Assembly: GCA_002724735.1 (NCBI GenBank)
Contig: PBPT01000016.1
Span: 91,583 to 155,582 of the forward strand
From: Fidelibacterota bacterium
GTDB taxonomy: Bacteria > Fidelibacterota > Marinisomatia > Marinisomatales > TCS55
Direction of reading: 5' to 3'
Length of the DNA: 64,000 nucleotides
The notes under the pieces were generated by a model. It saw only the letters and a program-made list of their open reading frames with translations. It had not been told where the DNA came from and did not search any database. Position 1 is the stretch's first letter, and the number at the start of each line of letters is the position of its first letter. The position numbers and the translations under genes are program-made. This document shows positions 1 to 10,486 of this stretch, piece after piece.

Positions 1-155
1 GTAACGGTGGGTCAGCATATAATACAGGAGTTACTAATAATGGCGCCGCTAGCGGAACTATTGTTTGGACAGTGCCTATGACTGCACCAGCTTCAGTATA
101 CTATCAGTGTACTGTTCACAGTAATATGGGTAACACTATTAATATTGTAACATAA
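1..155 (+). CDS. C-terminal end of a virion structural protein (partial)
   Basis: The reading frame is open from base 3 to the TAA at 153-155, giving about 50 residues of a protein that begins before the window. The end contains YYQCTVHSNMGNTI, a cupredoxin-like C-terminal motif (Tyr-Tyr-x-Cys, then His and Met) that I know from many marine phage structural proteins. The Cys, His and Met could be copper ligands or only a structural relic of that fold. The next gene starts 12 bases later behind an AAGGAG ribosome site. The identity of the missing N-terminal part cannot be judged. Confidence 0.6.
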   Translation, partial: NGGSAYNTGVTNNGAASGTIVWTVPMTAPASVYYQCTVHSNMGNTINIVT

Positions 156-166
156 GGAGAGCTAGT

Positions 167-646
167 ATGGCAACAATCAAGTGCAAAGGTTTAACAGGTG
201 TAGTATTTGATTTGACAGTTACTATGGGTAGCACCACTATGAATGGGTTGACTGCACTAGCACAAGCTATAGAAGGCCAAGAAATCACTACAACAGAATA
301 TGAAGAAATTGTAGCAACTAAAGATCCTTCAATTAATCAAACTACTAATGGAAATATGGATTTACTAGCGGCTGGTTTAGTTGAAGGCGACATGGTACAA
401 TGCGTACCATTAGGCAGAACAACTTCTAGAACCAAGAGACAACGACAAGAACAAATACTTAAAATTGCAGTAACCAAACGCAAAGGTTTAGCCGCAGGTG
501 ATACTAATGCAAATTATTATAGAGCTTTAAATACAAAAACGAAAGGCAATCTACCAACACTTTACAAAGCAGGAGATAATCGTACAGCAAACGTAATTGA
601 CAATGATAATTCAGGAGGGTTGGTCACAGGTAGACCTTGGACATAA
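167..646 (+). CDS. Conserved phage protein of unknown function, probably virion-associated
   Basis: The 159-residue product starts at an ATG preceded by AAGGAG. It has no signal peptide or membrane segment. The centre is basic (RTTSRTKRQRQEQ, about residues 85-97) and the C-terminus is Asn/Gly/Asp-rich. It lies between two structural genes and ends 3 bases before the next start, so a virion role is inferred from position alone. I do not recognise the family. Confidence 0.6.
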   Translation: MATIKCKGLTGVVFDLTVTMGSTTMNGLTALAQAIEGQEITTTEYEEIVATKDPSINQTTNGNMDLLAAGLVEGDMVQCVPLGRTTSRTKRQRQEQILKIAVTKRKGLAAGDTNANYYRALNTKTKGNLPTLYKAGDNRTANVIDNDNSGGLVTGRPWT

Positions 647-649
647 TAA

Positions 650-3600
650 ATGGCTGAAAAAGAATATATTATAAGTCTTAAGCGTGGTGTAGACTATGAA
701 GCTTTTGATAGCGAAATGCAAGAAGGTATTGGACGCGGGCTTATCAAAGATAGAACTGTAGATGTTGCAAATGCAAGACCGCTATCTCAACGTAACACAC
801 ACTATATGTTAGAAGAATCAGAAGTTACTGAACTTCTCAAAGATGACCGTGTTGCTGATATACAAGAACCTCCAGAAAACAGAGACGATATACAAATTGG
901 TATTAGAGCTACTCAAACAGGAACTTGGCGTAAGACTTCATCTGTTATAAGCAGTGATCTAAATTGGGGTATGCTTAGAGCTACTTCAAGAGAAGACGTA
1001 TGGGGTAGCGGAGTAGTTAGTTCAACAAGACCTTTTAATTACAATCTAACAGGCAAAGGTGTTGATGTTGTTATTCAAGACTCAGGAATCGATACAGGAC
1101 ATATAGAATTTACTGATGCTAACGGGGTATCAAGAATAAAACAAATAAATTGGTATGACGAGAGTGGTATTGCCGGTCCACAGTCTGCGAATCATTATAA
1201 AGATACTGACGGTCATGGTACACATGTTGCAAGCACAGTAGCAGGTAGAACTTTAGGCTGGGCCAAGGATGCTCACATATATGCATTAAAGGTAAACGGA
1301 TTAGAAGGATCAAATGATACTGGAACAGGTTATCCTGTTGGAGATTGTTTTGATGTAATTAAAGGTTGGCATAACAATAAACCAATAGACCCTGCAACAG
1401 GCTACAAACGTCCTACTATTGTAAACATGAGTTGGGGATATTCTGGAACCAATACACAAACACCAACAAGTGGTAATTTTAGAGGGGCAAACTGGACATA
1501 CGGAGATTCAGGATTTGCATCAGATAATAATTTAAGAGATAACGCAGGTATATTAACAAAAATATTTACAAGCGGTGGTAATCCAGTTAGGAAATTTAAT
1601 GCTAGAGTCACTAGTGTAGATACAGATATACAAGAACTTATAGATGCTGGTGTGCATGTTTGCATTGCGGCAGGTAATAGTTATTATTACATTGCGGCTG
1701 AAAATGATGGTGACTGGGATAATAGAGTTGTAGTAGGAGGAATAACACGATATTATCACAGAGGAGCAAGTCCTTACGATACGGAAGCATTTATGGTAGG
1801 TTCTTTGGATATTACATATACAGGAGGACTAGAACAAAAAAGTGAATTCAGTTGTTGCGGACCTGGTGTAGACATTTATGCTCCAGGTAATAATATTATG
1901 GGAGCTAGTTCAGATGATAACTCAGGCTCAAATGATAAAGTCTTAGATGGAGTAACACGAGTAACACATCCTTTAGAGGGCTCACAACATAATATGAAAA
2001 TTTCAGGGACAAGTATGGCTACTCCTAATGTATGTGGCATGCTTGCAACAGTGCTTGAATCATCTCCGGGAATATCTCCTGCAGGATTAAAAACTTGGGC
2101 ACATTCTAATAGCACTAAAGATTTAATGTATCAAGGCACAAAGGATAACTGGGACGATTATGACAGTATTAATTGTGCTGGCAATTCAGATTATGAGTCT
2201 AAAGCTATTGTAACAAGCACTGAAATGCGACCATTTGCAAAGCATTTAGATGTGAGAGGTTTGCGTTTATGTGCATGGGGAGCAGTAGGTGGACAGCCAG
2301 CAGTTACAGATTCATTTTTAGAAAAAACTGCAAGATTGTATGAAATGCTATTAGACCCAACAGGCACTGATGTTGTTGCTTCCAATCAACAAGCGGCCAT
2401 TGCAGGTATGAAATCATATAATGTAGCACAATTTGTAGGTTACAATCCTAGTGCTAGTTACGATCCTTCCGTTACAGCAGATAACGCAGGAAATTTTTAT
2501 CTTGGACTAGATTTGATTAAAGATAGATTCCAAAATGTAGATTACATTTGGGAATATGATGATACAGGAGCAGGATACACAGCTAATACACAAATAATGG
2601 AAAGTGTAGAACATGCATTACACACATTAACAGTTTATGCTTTACCTGCGGCATTTCCTACTGAATTTGCACAAAATAATCAAACAAGTGATATTTATAA
2701 TGCTTGTAACGAAGCAGTGAATAATGGAGTTTTTGACACAAGCAATTATGGTACATGGCCGGGATCAGACACAGAGTTACGTGCATTAATGATGCGTGAA
2801 TATTACTTCTTACTAACTTTAGGTATGTGGGAATGGTTTAGTTATGTTGACGGAGGGTCATTAAGTCCAGAATGGAATGACAATAGTAGAACACAATCAG
2901 GCGTACAATCTAATAATCCTTTAGGGTATGCGTTATATAATAATTATGGAAGAAAAGTTATTTCTAAACCTAATGGTTCTATTATGACCAGTATGCATAA
3001 TGTAAGCGGAGCTTCTGGATGGGCACCTAATTCAAATACAAATAGGATTGCATATACTCCCTATGCAACTTCTGATACTTTTAGCACTACAGTATGGCCG
3101 AACGCAGTAGCACAGCCAGGCGCCAGCTTCTTAGAAACCAACAGTATTTTTTCAACATCTTTGTATACTGGAAATGGTGCTACACAAACGATAACCAATG
3201 GAATTAATCTTGCTGGTGAAGGTGGATTGGTTTGGATTAAAGATAGAACTTTGGCAAACGGGCATCGATGGACAGCTACAACTTTTACATCAAGTAATCC
3301 AGCATTGTTTGCTATTCAATGTCTAACTACAAATGGACAACATGATATGCTAGATTACCAAGACGGAATTTCACAATGGAATAGCGACGGCTTTAAATTA
3401 GAACAAGTTTCTGGTGTTGGCGGATCAGGCTTTAATATAAATGGAAATAATTACGCCTCTTGGACATTCCGCAAAGCCCCTAGATTCTTTGATATAGTTT
3501 CTTACACCGGAGATACAAATTCACAACAGGTATTATCTCATAATTTAGATTCTGATCCAGGAATGGTTATTATAAAATCAACTAATACTAACGGTACTAG

Positions 3601-4192
3601 TTGGTGGACTTGGCACAGAAGCTTTGGAGCAAATACTTCTGCTTCTGGCAAACAAATGGCCTTAGATTCTATAAAAGGAACTAGAGATACTGGCACTACA
3701 TATTCAGGATCAGCATTTAATTGGACTGCTCCTAGCGGTGCTTATGTACAAGGTAGTTATTTACAAGGGACTTCAAGGAATAATATTACTGTAGGTTATG
3801 AAGCTAATCAAAGTACATGGCAATACGAAGCCTACCTATTCGCTCACAACGACGGCGACGGCGGATTTGGCACTAATGGTGATCTTGATATTATTAAGTG
3901 TGGTAGCTACACTGGTAATAGTTCTGCTGATGGTCCAACAGTTGACTTAGGCTGGCAACCACAGTGGGTACTAATAAAAAGGTCTAATAGTGATGTAGGC
4001 AATTGGTATATATTTGACTCTGTTAGAGGTGTAGTTACTGGCGGCAACGATCAGTATCTTAGTGCTAATGCCACAGATATTGATCAAGCGGCATCACTTA
4101 TAGACTTCACTAATACAGGATTTAAAATTACATCCACAAGTGGTGACATAAATACCGGCACTATGATTTACATGGCAATAAGATCTGCATAA
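650..4192 (+). CDS. Subtilisin-like serine protease fused to tail-fibre-type modules
   Basis: The 1180-residue protein has a peptidase S8 domain in its first half. The Asp motif is VVIQDSGID (Asp144), the His motif DGHGTHVA (His189) and the Ser motif SGTSMATP (Ser455), so the triad is intact. Residues 5-75 resemble an I9-type inhibitor propeptide. From about residue 840 there are two copies of a module built around GLVWIKDR and WTFRKAPRFFDI, which is common in marine phage fibre proteins. No signal peptide is visible, so the protease is probably carried on the virion. It could process other virion proteins or degrade host surface protein. The domain calls are firm; the role is inferred. Confidence 0.85.
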   Translation: MAEKEYIISLKRGVDYEAFDSEMQEGIGRGLIKDRTVDVANARPLSQRNTHYMLEESEVTELLKDDRVADIQEPPENRDDIQIGIRATQTGTWRKTSSVISSDLNWGMLRATSREDVWGSGVVSSTRPFNYNLTGKGVDVVIQDSGIDTGHIEFTDANGVSRIKQINWYDESGIAGPQSANHYKDTDGHGTHVASTVAGRTLGWAKDAHIYALKVNGLEGSNDTGTGYPVGDCFDVIKGWHNNKPIDPATGYKRPTIVNMSWGYSGTNTQTPTSGNFRGANWTYGDSGFASDNNLRDNAGILTKIFTSGGNPVRKFNARVTSVDTDIQELIDAGVHVCIAAGNSYYYIAAENDGDWDNRVVVGGITRYYHRGASPYDTEAFMVGSLDITYTGGLEQKSEFSCCGPGVDIYAPGNNIMGASSDDNSGSNDKVLDGVTRVTHPLEGSQHNMKISGTSMATPNVCGMLATVLESSPGISPAGLKTWAHSNSTKDLMYQGTKDNWDDYDSINCAGNSDYESKAIVTSTEMRPFAKHLDVRGLRLCAWGAVGGQPAVTDSFLEKTARLYEMLLDPTGTDVVASNQQAAIAGMKSYNVAQFVGYNPSASYDPSVTADNAGNFYLGLDLIKDRFQNVDYIWEYDDTGAGYTANTQIMESVEHALHTLTVYALPAAFPTEFAQNNQTSDIYNACNEAVNNGVFDTSNYGTWPGSDTELRALMMREYYFLLTLGMWEWFSYVDGGSLSPEWNDNSRTQSGVQSNNPLGYALYNNYGRKVISKPNGSIMTSMHNVSGASGWAPNSNTNRIAYTPYATSDTFSTTVWPNAVAQPGASFLETNSIFSTSLYTGNGATQTITNGINLAGEGGLVWIKDRTLANGHRWTATTFTSSNPALFAIQCLTTNGQHDMLDYQDGISQWNSDGFKLEQVSGVGGSGFNINGNNYASWTFRKAPRFFDIVSYTGDTNSQQVLSHNLDSDPGMVIIKSTNTNGTSWWTWHRSFGANTSASGKQMALDSIKGTRDTGTTYSGSAFNWTAPSGAYVQGSYLQGTSRNNITVGYEANQSTWQYEAYLFAHNDGDGGFGTNGDLDIIKCGSYTGNSSADGPTVDLGWQPQWVLIKRSNSDVGNWYIFDSVRGVVTGGNDQYLSANATDIDQAASLIDFTNTGFKITSTSGDINTGTMIYMAIRSA

Positions 4193-4195
4193 ATA
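4189..4195 (+). promoter_or_regulatory. Late-promoter-like element ATAAATA
   Basis: ATAAATA in the context CATAAATAG overlaps the end of the protease gene and lies 20 bases before the next start. It matches the T4 late -10 element TATAAATA except at the first base. Confidence 0.5.
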
Positions 4196-4214
4196 GTATA
4201 TAAGGATAAAAGAG

Positions 4215-5012
4215 ATGGCAGTACAACTAATTAATATAGGTAATACAGCAAACGACGGAACTGGTGATGATTTAAGAGAAGCATTTGTAAAAGTAAATGC
4301 AAATTTTAACGAATTGGACCTACGTGATGATGAGCAAACGACAGTAACAAATCTTGGGTCAACTGGTGAAGGATTATTCAAAGAAAGAATTAACTATGAT
4401 TTAAAATTTAAGAAAATTGTAGGCGGTGCAGGAATATCATTGACTGTAACAGATGATAATATTACCATTGCAAATGATAAAGTTTACGACCTAACACAAA
4501 GCACGGTAACAGGCGACCCATATGTTACAAAAGAATATGACTTTGCTGACGCTAGAATAAAGTATAACAACGTTTATCAAAACATTGCAGATTTACCAAA
4601 TCCAAGTACATACCACGGACTATTTGCACATGTCCATAGTACAGGAGGCGCTTATTACAGTCACGGTGGTGCATGGATAGAGCTTGCAAATAAATCAGAC
4701 GCATTAGAGTTATCAGAAGATACTACGCCTGTGTTAGGAGGCAACTTAGATGCGGCAGGTTATAACATAAGCAATGCAGGCACTATAGCTTCAACAGGAT
4801 TTACTGGACCATTAACAGGTAATGTAACTGGCTTAGTAAATGGTGTTGACCCTGCTACCTATAGCAACAGATTTACTGAAATGGACTTTGGTGCATTTTC
4901 ACAAACTGTAAGTAATATGATAGATTTTCGTATTGCACAATCAGATGTAGAGATGGGATCTATCACAGCTGAAGAAGAAGTAGAAGTCGACTTTGGCCCT
5001 ATTGCCGTATAA
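4215..5012 (+). CDS. Virion structural protein, fibre or baseplate type
   Basis: The 265-residue protein begins with INIGNTANDGTGDDLREAF, an N-terminal module I recognise from T4-like marine phage tail and baseplate-associated proteins, where it is followed by varied C-terminal parts. The middle is rich in Gly/Thr/Asn with short beta-type repeats (GFTGPLTGNVTG). No enzyme motif is seen. It sits between the fibre-protease gene and the giant esterase protein, each with its own late-promoter-like element, which fits virion expression. Confidence 0.7.
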   Translation: MAVQLINIGNTANDGTGDDLREAFVKVNANFNELDLRDDEQTTVTNLGSTGEGLFKERINYDLKFKKIVGGAGISLTVTDDNITIANDKVYDLTQSTVTGDPYVTKEYDFADARIKYNNVYQNIADLPNPSTYHGLFAHVHSTGGAYYSHGGAWIELANKSDALELSEDTTPVLGGNLDAAGYNISNAGTIASTGFTGPLTGNVTGLVNGVDPATYSNRFTEMDFGAFSQTVSNMIDFRIAQSDVEMGSITAEEEVEVDFGPIAV

Positions 5013-5022
5013 TCCTATTCCG

Positions 5023-5029
5023 ATAAATA
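5023..5029 (+). promoter_or_regulatory. Late-promoter-like element ATAAATA
   Basis: CGATAAATACG lies in the 34-base gap before the 1802-codon structural gene, 18 bases before its ATG. The GATAAATAC core recurs at 33715. Confidence 0.6.
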
Positions 5030-5046
5030 CGTTGTAAGGAAATGAT

Positions 5047-8000
5047 ATGGCTAGATTACAATCTAATACAACGATCACTATAACTAAAACATGGTTTCAA
5101 CAGCCAAACGGATATACATATCCTATTGCTGTAAGAGTTCCTAGCCTATCTACTTTAAATAACAAACGTATTCCTGTTGCTATATTATTACATGGAATGG
5201 GCGGCACAGGACAAGGTATGCTTAACGAATGGAATACGTATCTACCTGATCATATACTAATCGCTCCAACTGGATACTTAAATAGTTGGAATGTAGCTCA
5301 TGAAGAATCTAAAGCACCAGACTTAAGAATGCTCGAGGATCTAATTGATAATTTAAAAGCATACGAAAATGTAGACGGAACAAAAATCAGATTAGTAGGT
5401 TTTAGTAACGGCGCGGCTCTTTGTAATCGGGCTTATGTGCAATTATCAGATTCATCTGTTGATCAAATAGTTACAGTAGCAACAACATTTTTTAATCCTA
5501 TGTATAGGAATAATAACTTTTACATACCTGTTAACGAAGCGTCTACAGGAATAAATGCTTCAAATTACCCAACAATTAAAATACCTTTTAGACCACGTAA
5601 ATTTGTAAGCTTTCATGGTACTACTGATACAGGATTTCCATATGCAGGAGGAGCTCATGAGTTTGGGTATACATTTTTATCTGCACAAGCTAGTGCATTT
5701 GTCGCGGCTAAAGGGCAAGGATTTACAGGTACCCAAATACCTGATCATGTAGGTGCATCTGATATAGGTGGCACTTTCAAATATACATATAACACTCCAC
5801 ACGGAGATGTACTTCACTACAAATATCCAGGCGGGCATGAAGCAACAGCTTCTGTTAAAACTATTGTGCAAAATAACTTTGTATTTGTACACGACAATCA
5901 ACCAAGTATGCCTAGTGTAATTAGTGCAGTAAAATGGAATCCTAATAGACTTAATATTGTAGATGAGGAAGGAACTTATCCTAGTGCAACACAATTTACC
6001 TTTAACGGACAAGTAATCACTGCTACGAGTAATGGCGATCCGTATCCTGCATTAGCAGGACAAAGTATGACAAACACAGGCGTAAGGGATTTTGGAGTCA
6101 ATAAAAATGTTATAAAAGCACAAAATTATAATTTTAGAATAAAAAATAGAGCCGGAGAAAACACTGCTAATCCAGATAAAATGGAGTTAGGCGGAATGGG
6201 AATATTTGCAAATGGAGTACTTGCTACAAGTCCAAGTGCAGGTGATCATGCTATTCCTGGTACAAACATATTTCCACCTATAGGATTTAATTTTAATGCA
6301 GTGCATCTAGGTTCTACATATGGAGTAGACAACGGGGGAGGGCATCCTGAAATAAACGGATCTTATCATTACCACAATGGATCTTTTTTATACAATAGTT
6401 GGAATACAAATAGGATATATTCTGCTAATGCTTATTACAACGCTACGGATTTTAACGGAGATAAATTTAGGCATATAGACGGACATAGTAAAATAATTGG
6501 ATATTGCTTTGACGGTTATCCTATTTATGGACCGTACGGATATCAAACAGGAATAGATAACACTACAGCCGTTGTTCAAATGAAATCAAGCTATTTACTA
6601 CATCCAAATGATGATCATAGACCGGGTGATTTTAAATATGATAGAGTAGTAGATGTAGAAGGTATAGGACAAGTTACACTGACAGCTGGAAGCTTTTTAC
6701 AAGACTTTGTATACAAAGGAGGGCACGGTACTCTTGATAGGTACAATGGAAGATATGTAAAAACTCCAGATTTTCCAGATGGAACTTATGCATATTTTTT
6801 AACATTCGAAGAAACGACAGCAGATACAAGCATATCTTCAGTTAAGCCTAGCTATCCTTACATATTTGGTACAGAGACAAAACAAAGCAGAACACTTGTA
6901 CCTGCAGAAGTAGATCAAAGACTATTACAAGATAGGCTTGATATAAATCATTTATGGAATATTCCTACAGGCACAAAACTTACTAATTTAATTGAAAGGA
7001 GTGTAGTTGATATTCAACTACCTATTGCAAATGGTGTTACACCTACACTTGAACTTATAAGCGGAAGCTTACCTAATGGAACACGTTTAGAAGGAACAAG
7101 AGTAGTAGGAACTGTATATGAAGTTGCATACGATAAAACTTTTACAGCAGTTATTAGAGCAAATTATAAAGGATCATGGCAGGATCGTACACTTGACTTT
7201 GCTGTTACTGGGCCAGATGATCCAGTATGGGGTACAGCCGCTGGTGATTTACCAGTAGGTCCTAATAATGTTTTTTATGTATTAGACAGTGCTCAAATAA
7301 ATTTTCAATTAGCGGCAACAGATACAGATTTAGCGGCAGGCGATGAATTATCATTCTTTATTGCAGATGGAGATGGCACATTACCACCTGGTATATCTAT
7401 GTCCGAAACAGGATTATTGACAGGTATAACTGATCCATTATTATCTTTAGACAAAAGATTTGAGTATGGGGGTTATGATTCGCAAGAATATGGTACACTT
7501 CCGTTAGACTATGGTACACTGCCTAATAACGGCTTTTCAAGCTACTTTTATGATAGTCAGAATTATGATTACAGTGAACCTACATCTAATCCAAGAAAGT
7601 TAAATAGATATTATCCTTTTGCGGTAACAGTTACAGACGGTGAATCATTTGTAAGGAGAGAATTTTCAATTTATGTAGTAGGTGATGATTTCTTAAAAGC
7701 AGATAACACATTAATGAATGCAAGTACAGGTGTGTTTAAATCAGACGCAACAAATGTAAGACAACCTACTTGGATTACACCTGGTAATTTAGGATTTCGA
7801 AGAGCAAACAATTATCAAACTATTTACTTGGACGTTGTTGATAATCCTACATTAGAAGGAAAAATGTTTTATTCATTAGAAGATATAAACAGTGATGGAA
7901 CACCAAGTATATTACCACCAGGTTTAGTATTAGATAAGGACTTAGGAGAGCTAGTAGGTAATATTCCTTATCAAGCGGCGATTACACAAGACTATAAGTT

Positions 8001-10455
8001 TACAGTTCGTGCAACAAGGATGACAAATGACTTAGAAAGTGTAAGTATTGTAGGAACATTTTATGAAGAAACATTACTTGGTAAAAATAATTTTAAAATA
8101 GGAAAATTAAATTTAACTGGTTCATTAGATGGTGTTAATGATCTGTTTGAGTTAGTGAACAGAGACATATTGTTAGAAAATAGATCATATAAAGTAACAA
8201 GTGTTGACGATAGGAATGCAGACTACGACATAATATTTGTGGATCAAACACTTGCACCTAGTATTAATTTAGTTCCTAGTCGTTCTGCAGTGTCAGGACA
8301 AGATTATGTGTTTGTAAACAGATTCAGTGAAGCTAATAAAGAAAAGTACAATAAAAGATATTTAAGATTTACAGAATCTGAAAGATATCAAATTAATGAA
8401 ATTACTCCTTATATTGAATATGAAATACAACAGCTTTCTCCTGCTAACGATCAAATTTATCCTGTAGGTATTCCAAGAAATATTGCATTAGGCACAAATT
8501 ATTACGTAGGTGATATGATTGTTAATACTACAGCAACAGGTGGAGATGGAAAAATTTATAAATGTACAGTAGCTCATACAGTGCAGTCTGCAGGCACAAG
8601 TGTAAATGGCGTCACACAGCTGGTATTTACAGCTTCAAACTGGACAGAAATCGCAGAAACAGTAGCTGGCATGACACTTACAGATAGAGTAGAAGCAATG
8701 AAACAAGTTCTTCAAGCGGCATATGGTGGAGTAGCATATGTTAATGTTATGAATGACCAAGCAACTAGATGGAGAATACATGTTCCTAGTACAGCAACAA
8801 GTAGAATAGTTTCTAATATAAAAGCACATTTTGCAACAGACGATAGTACACAACTTTTAGTTACGCTTTTGAGAGATAATGAAGATAGGCTACTCTTTGA
8901 TGTTAATTTATCAAGACAACTTACACAAGGTAACAATTACGGTGTTGCATTATTTAGAGGAGACTCATTTAGTGAAAATATTATTGTTGCAAATACTAAA
9001 GACATTCCAAGCACAACAAAAACATTTTCAGTAAAAATAATTGGGGAAATTGATAGTTCTATTAAATGGATTACAGCAGCCAACTTAGGAAGTATACCTG
9101 CAAATTATATTAGTAATTTAAAAGTTGAAGCAGAAACTACAGTCCCAGATACAAGAATGATTTACAATCTCAAGTCTGGAAAGTTACCTTTTGGAATGAC
9201 ATTAGCAATAGATGGTGAAATTATTGGAAATGCACAACAGTTTAACACACCTGGTTCATTAGGTTTAACAACTTTTGAAAAAAAAGCAGTAACCTGGGAC
9301 GGTGTTCTACCTGGTGATACTACATTTGATAGAAAATATAAATTCACAATTGAAGCAAGGGACAGATTTAATTATACAGCTATTGAAAGGGAGTTTACTT
9401 TAACTGTATCTGATGTTGATCCTAAAAAGTATACAGATATATACATGCGTCCTTTACTACCTAGTGCTGAAAGAACAACGTATGCAAACTTTATTTCAGA
9501 TAGAACTATATTTGATCCTGATAAAATTTATAGAGCAAATGATCCCAATTATGGTGTTAGAAGAAATTTAGAAATGCTTGTGTATGCTGGCATAGAATCT
9601 AAAAAAGTAGACAAATTTGTAGCCGCGGCCGCAAAGAATCATAAACGTAAAAAATATATTTTAGGAGATTTTAAATCTGCAAAGGCAACTACAGGTATAG
9701 GATCTACAGCAACAGATGTGTATGAAATAATTTATATTGAAGTAATTGATCCTGCAAATTCTAAAACTGGCAAAACAAAATCCAGCTTTACAATTAACAC
9801 AAAGAAAGAGATTACAGTTGATAGTGTGCAATATAGTCCAAAAGATGACGAACAAAAATATAACCAAGGTTATGATGCCCTTCCTGTTTATACACGAGGC
9901 GTCACTAAATTTATATTCGAAGAATTAGAAGATGTGCTTATTGTTGAAACTAGAGATAGCAGTGATAGTAGTGAGAACCAATTTGTAGATACAGATAATA
10001 ATGATTTTGAAGTTACCCTAAAAGGTGGTGGCACTACAACTGTTACTTTACAACTTACAGATTCCGAACCTCAACGCTTTAGACCTGTTACTAACACAAT
10101 CAAAACAGATAGTAACGCAATCAAAGTTAGTCAGGGAAAAGATAATTTGAGATATATATCTAGTATAGACAATATGAGAGATAATATCAAAGGTATAGGT
10201 GCTAATGAAAGAAACTATTTGCCTTTATGGATGCGTACACCACAAGCAGGATTCCAAGAACTAGATTATGTTACAGCTATACCAATCTGTTATTGTAAGC
10301 CTGGGCAAGCAGTAGAAATACTTAAAAATATAAGAAATAATGGATTTGACACTAAAACTATTACATTTGATATTGATAGATATATTGTCAAGTCAACAGA
10401 GGAAGAAAACAACGAACAATATATTCTATTCGCAAATTACGAATTTAACACGTAA
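5047..10455 (+). CDS. Giant structural protein with esterase, YHYH and Ig-like domains
   Basis: The 1802 residues show at least three kinds of domain. Residues 20-280 are an alpha/beta hydrolase of the PHB-depolymerase/LpqC type: LLHGMGG (47-53), nucleophile GFSNG (Ser120), acid in FHGTTDTGFPYAGG (Asp194) and His264 in YPGGHE, so the triad looks complete. Residues 320-520 hold a YHYH domain (YHYH at 440-443, then CFDGYPIYGPYG). Further on are He_PIG/Ig-like repeats with LPPGISM, LPPGLVL and LPFGMTL, about 740-1390. There is no signal peptide and a late-promoter-like element precedes it, so I infer a baseplate or fibre protein carrying an ester-cleaving activity. It begins after an AAGGAAATGAT ribosome site. 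Confidence 0.8.
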   Translation: MARLQSNTTITITKTWFQQPNGYTYPIAVRVPSLSTLNNKRIPVAILLHGMGGTGQGMLNEWNTYLPDHILIAPTGYLNSWNVAHEESKAPDLRMLEDLIDNLKAYENVDGTKIRLVGFSNGAALCNRAYVQLSDSSVDQIVTVATTFFNPMYRNNNFYIPVNEASTGINASNYPTIKIPFRPRKFVSFHGTTDTGFPYAGGAHEFGYTFLSAQASAFVAAKGQGFTGTQIPDHVGASDIGGTFKYTYNTPHGDVLHYKYPGGHEATASVKTIVQNNFVFVHDNQPSMPSVISAVKWNPNRLNIVDEEGTYPSATQFTFNGQVITATSNGDPYPALAGQSMTNTGVRDFGVNKNVIKAQNYNFRIKNRAGENTANPDKMELGGMGIFANGVLATSPSAGDHAIPGTNIFPPIGFNFNAVHLGSTYGVDNGGGHPEINGSYHYHNGSFLYNSWNTNRIYSANAYYNATDFNGDKFRHIDGHSKIIGYCFDGYPIYGPYGYQTGIDNTTAVVQMKSSYLLHPNDDHRPGDFKYDRVVDVEGIGQVTLTAGSFLQDFVYKGGHGTLDRYNGRYVKTPDFPDGTYAYFLTFEETTADTSISSVKPSYPYIFGTETKQSRTLVPAEVDQRLLQDRLDINHLWNIPTGTKLTNLIERSVVDIQLPIANGVTPTLELISGSLPNGTRLEGTRVVGTVYEVAYDKTFTAVIRANYKGSWQDRTLDFAVTGPDDPVWGTAAGDLPVGPNNVFYVLDSAQINFQLAATDTDLAAGDELSFFIADGDGTLPPGISMSETGLLTGITDPLLSLDKRFEYGGYDSQEYGTLPLDYGTLPNNGFSSYFYDSQNYDYSEPTSNPRKLNRYYPFAVTVTDGESFVRREFSIYVVGDDFLKADNTLMNASTGVFKSDATNVRQPTWITPGNLGFRRANNYQTIYLDVVDNPTLEGKMFYSLEDINSDGTPSILPPGLVLDKDLGELVGNIPYQAAITQDYKFTVRATRMTNDLESVSIVGTFYEETLLGKNNFKIGKLNLTGSLDGVNDLFELVNRDILLENRSYKVTSVDDRNADYDIIFVDQTLAPSINLVPSRSAVSGQDYVFVNRFSEANKEKYNKRYLRFTESERYQINEITPYIEYEIQQLSPANDQIYPVGIPRNIALGTNYYVGDMIVNTTATGGDGKIYKCTVAHTVQSAGTSVNGVTQLVFTASNWTEIAETVAGMTLTDRVEAMKQVLQAAYGGVAYVNVMNDQATRWRIHVPSTATSRIVSNIKAHFATDDSTQLLVTLLRDNEDRLLFDVNLSRQLTQGNNYGVALFRGDSFSENIIVANTKDIPSTTKTFSVKIIGEIDSSIKWITAANLGSIPANYISNLKVEAETTVPDTRMIYNLKSGKLPFGMTLAIDGEIIGNAQQFNTPGSLGLTTFEKKAVTWDGVLPGDTTFDRKYKFTIEARDRFNYTAIEREFTLTVSDVDPKKYTDIYMRPLLPSAERTTYANFISDRTIFDPDKIYRANDPNYGVRRNLEMLVYAGIESKKVDKFVAAAAKNHKRKKYILGDFKSAKATTGIGSTATDVYEIIYIEVIDPANSKTGKTKSSFTINTKKEITVDSVQYSPKDDEQKYNQGYDALPVYTRGVTKFIFEELEDVLIVETRDSSDSSENQFVDTDNNDFEVTLKGGGTTTVTLQLTDSEPQRFRPVTNTIKTDSNAIKVSQGKDNLRYISSIDNMRDNIKGIGANERNYLPLWMRTPQAGFQELDYVTAIPICYCKPGQAVEILKNIRNNGFDTKTITFDIDRYIVKSTEEENNEQYILFANYEFNT

Positions 10456-10460
10456 AAGCG

Positions 10461-10467
10461 ATAAATA
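10461..10467 (+). promoter_or_regulatory. Late-promoter-like element ATAAATA
   Basis: GCGATAAATAATAA lies directly after the stop of the giant gene and 20 bases before the next ATG. Confidence 0.55.
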
Positions 10468-10486
10468 ATAAAGTAGAGGAAATAAA

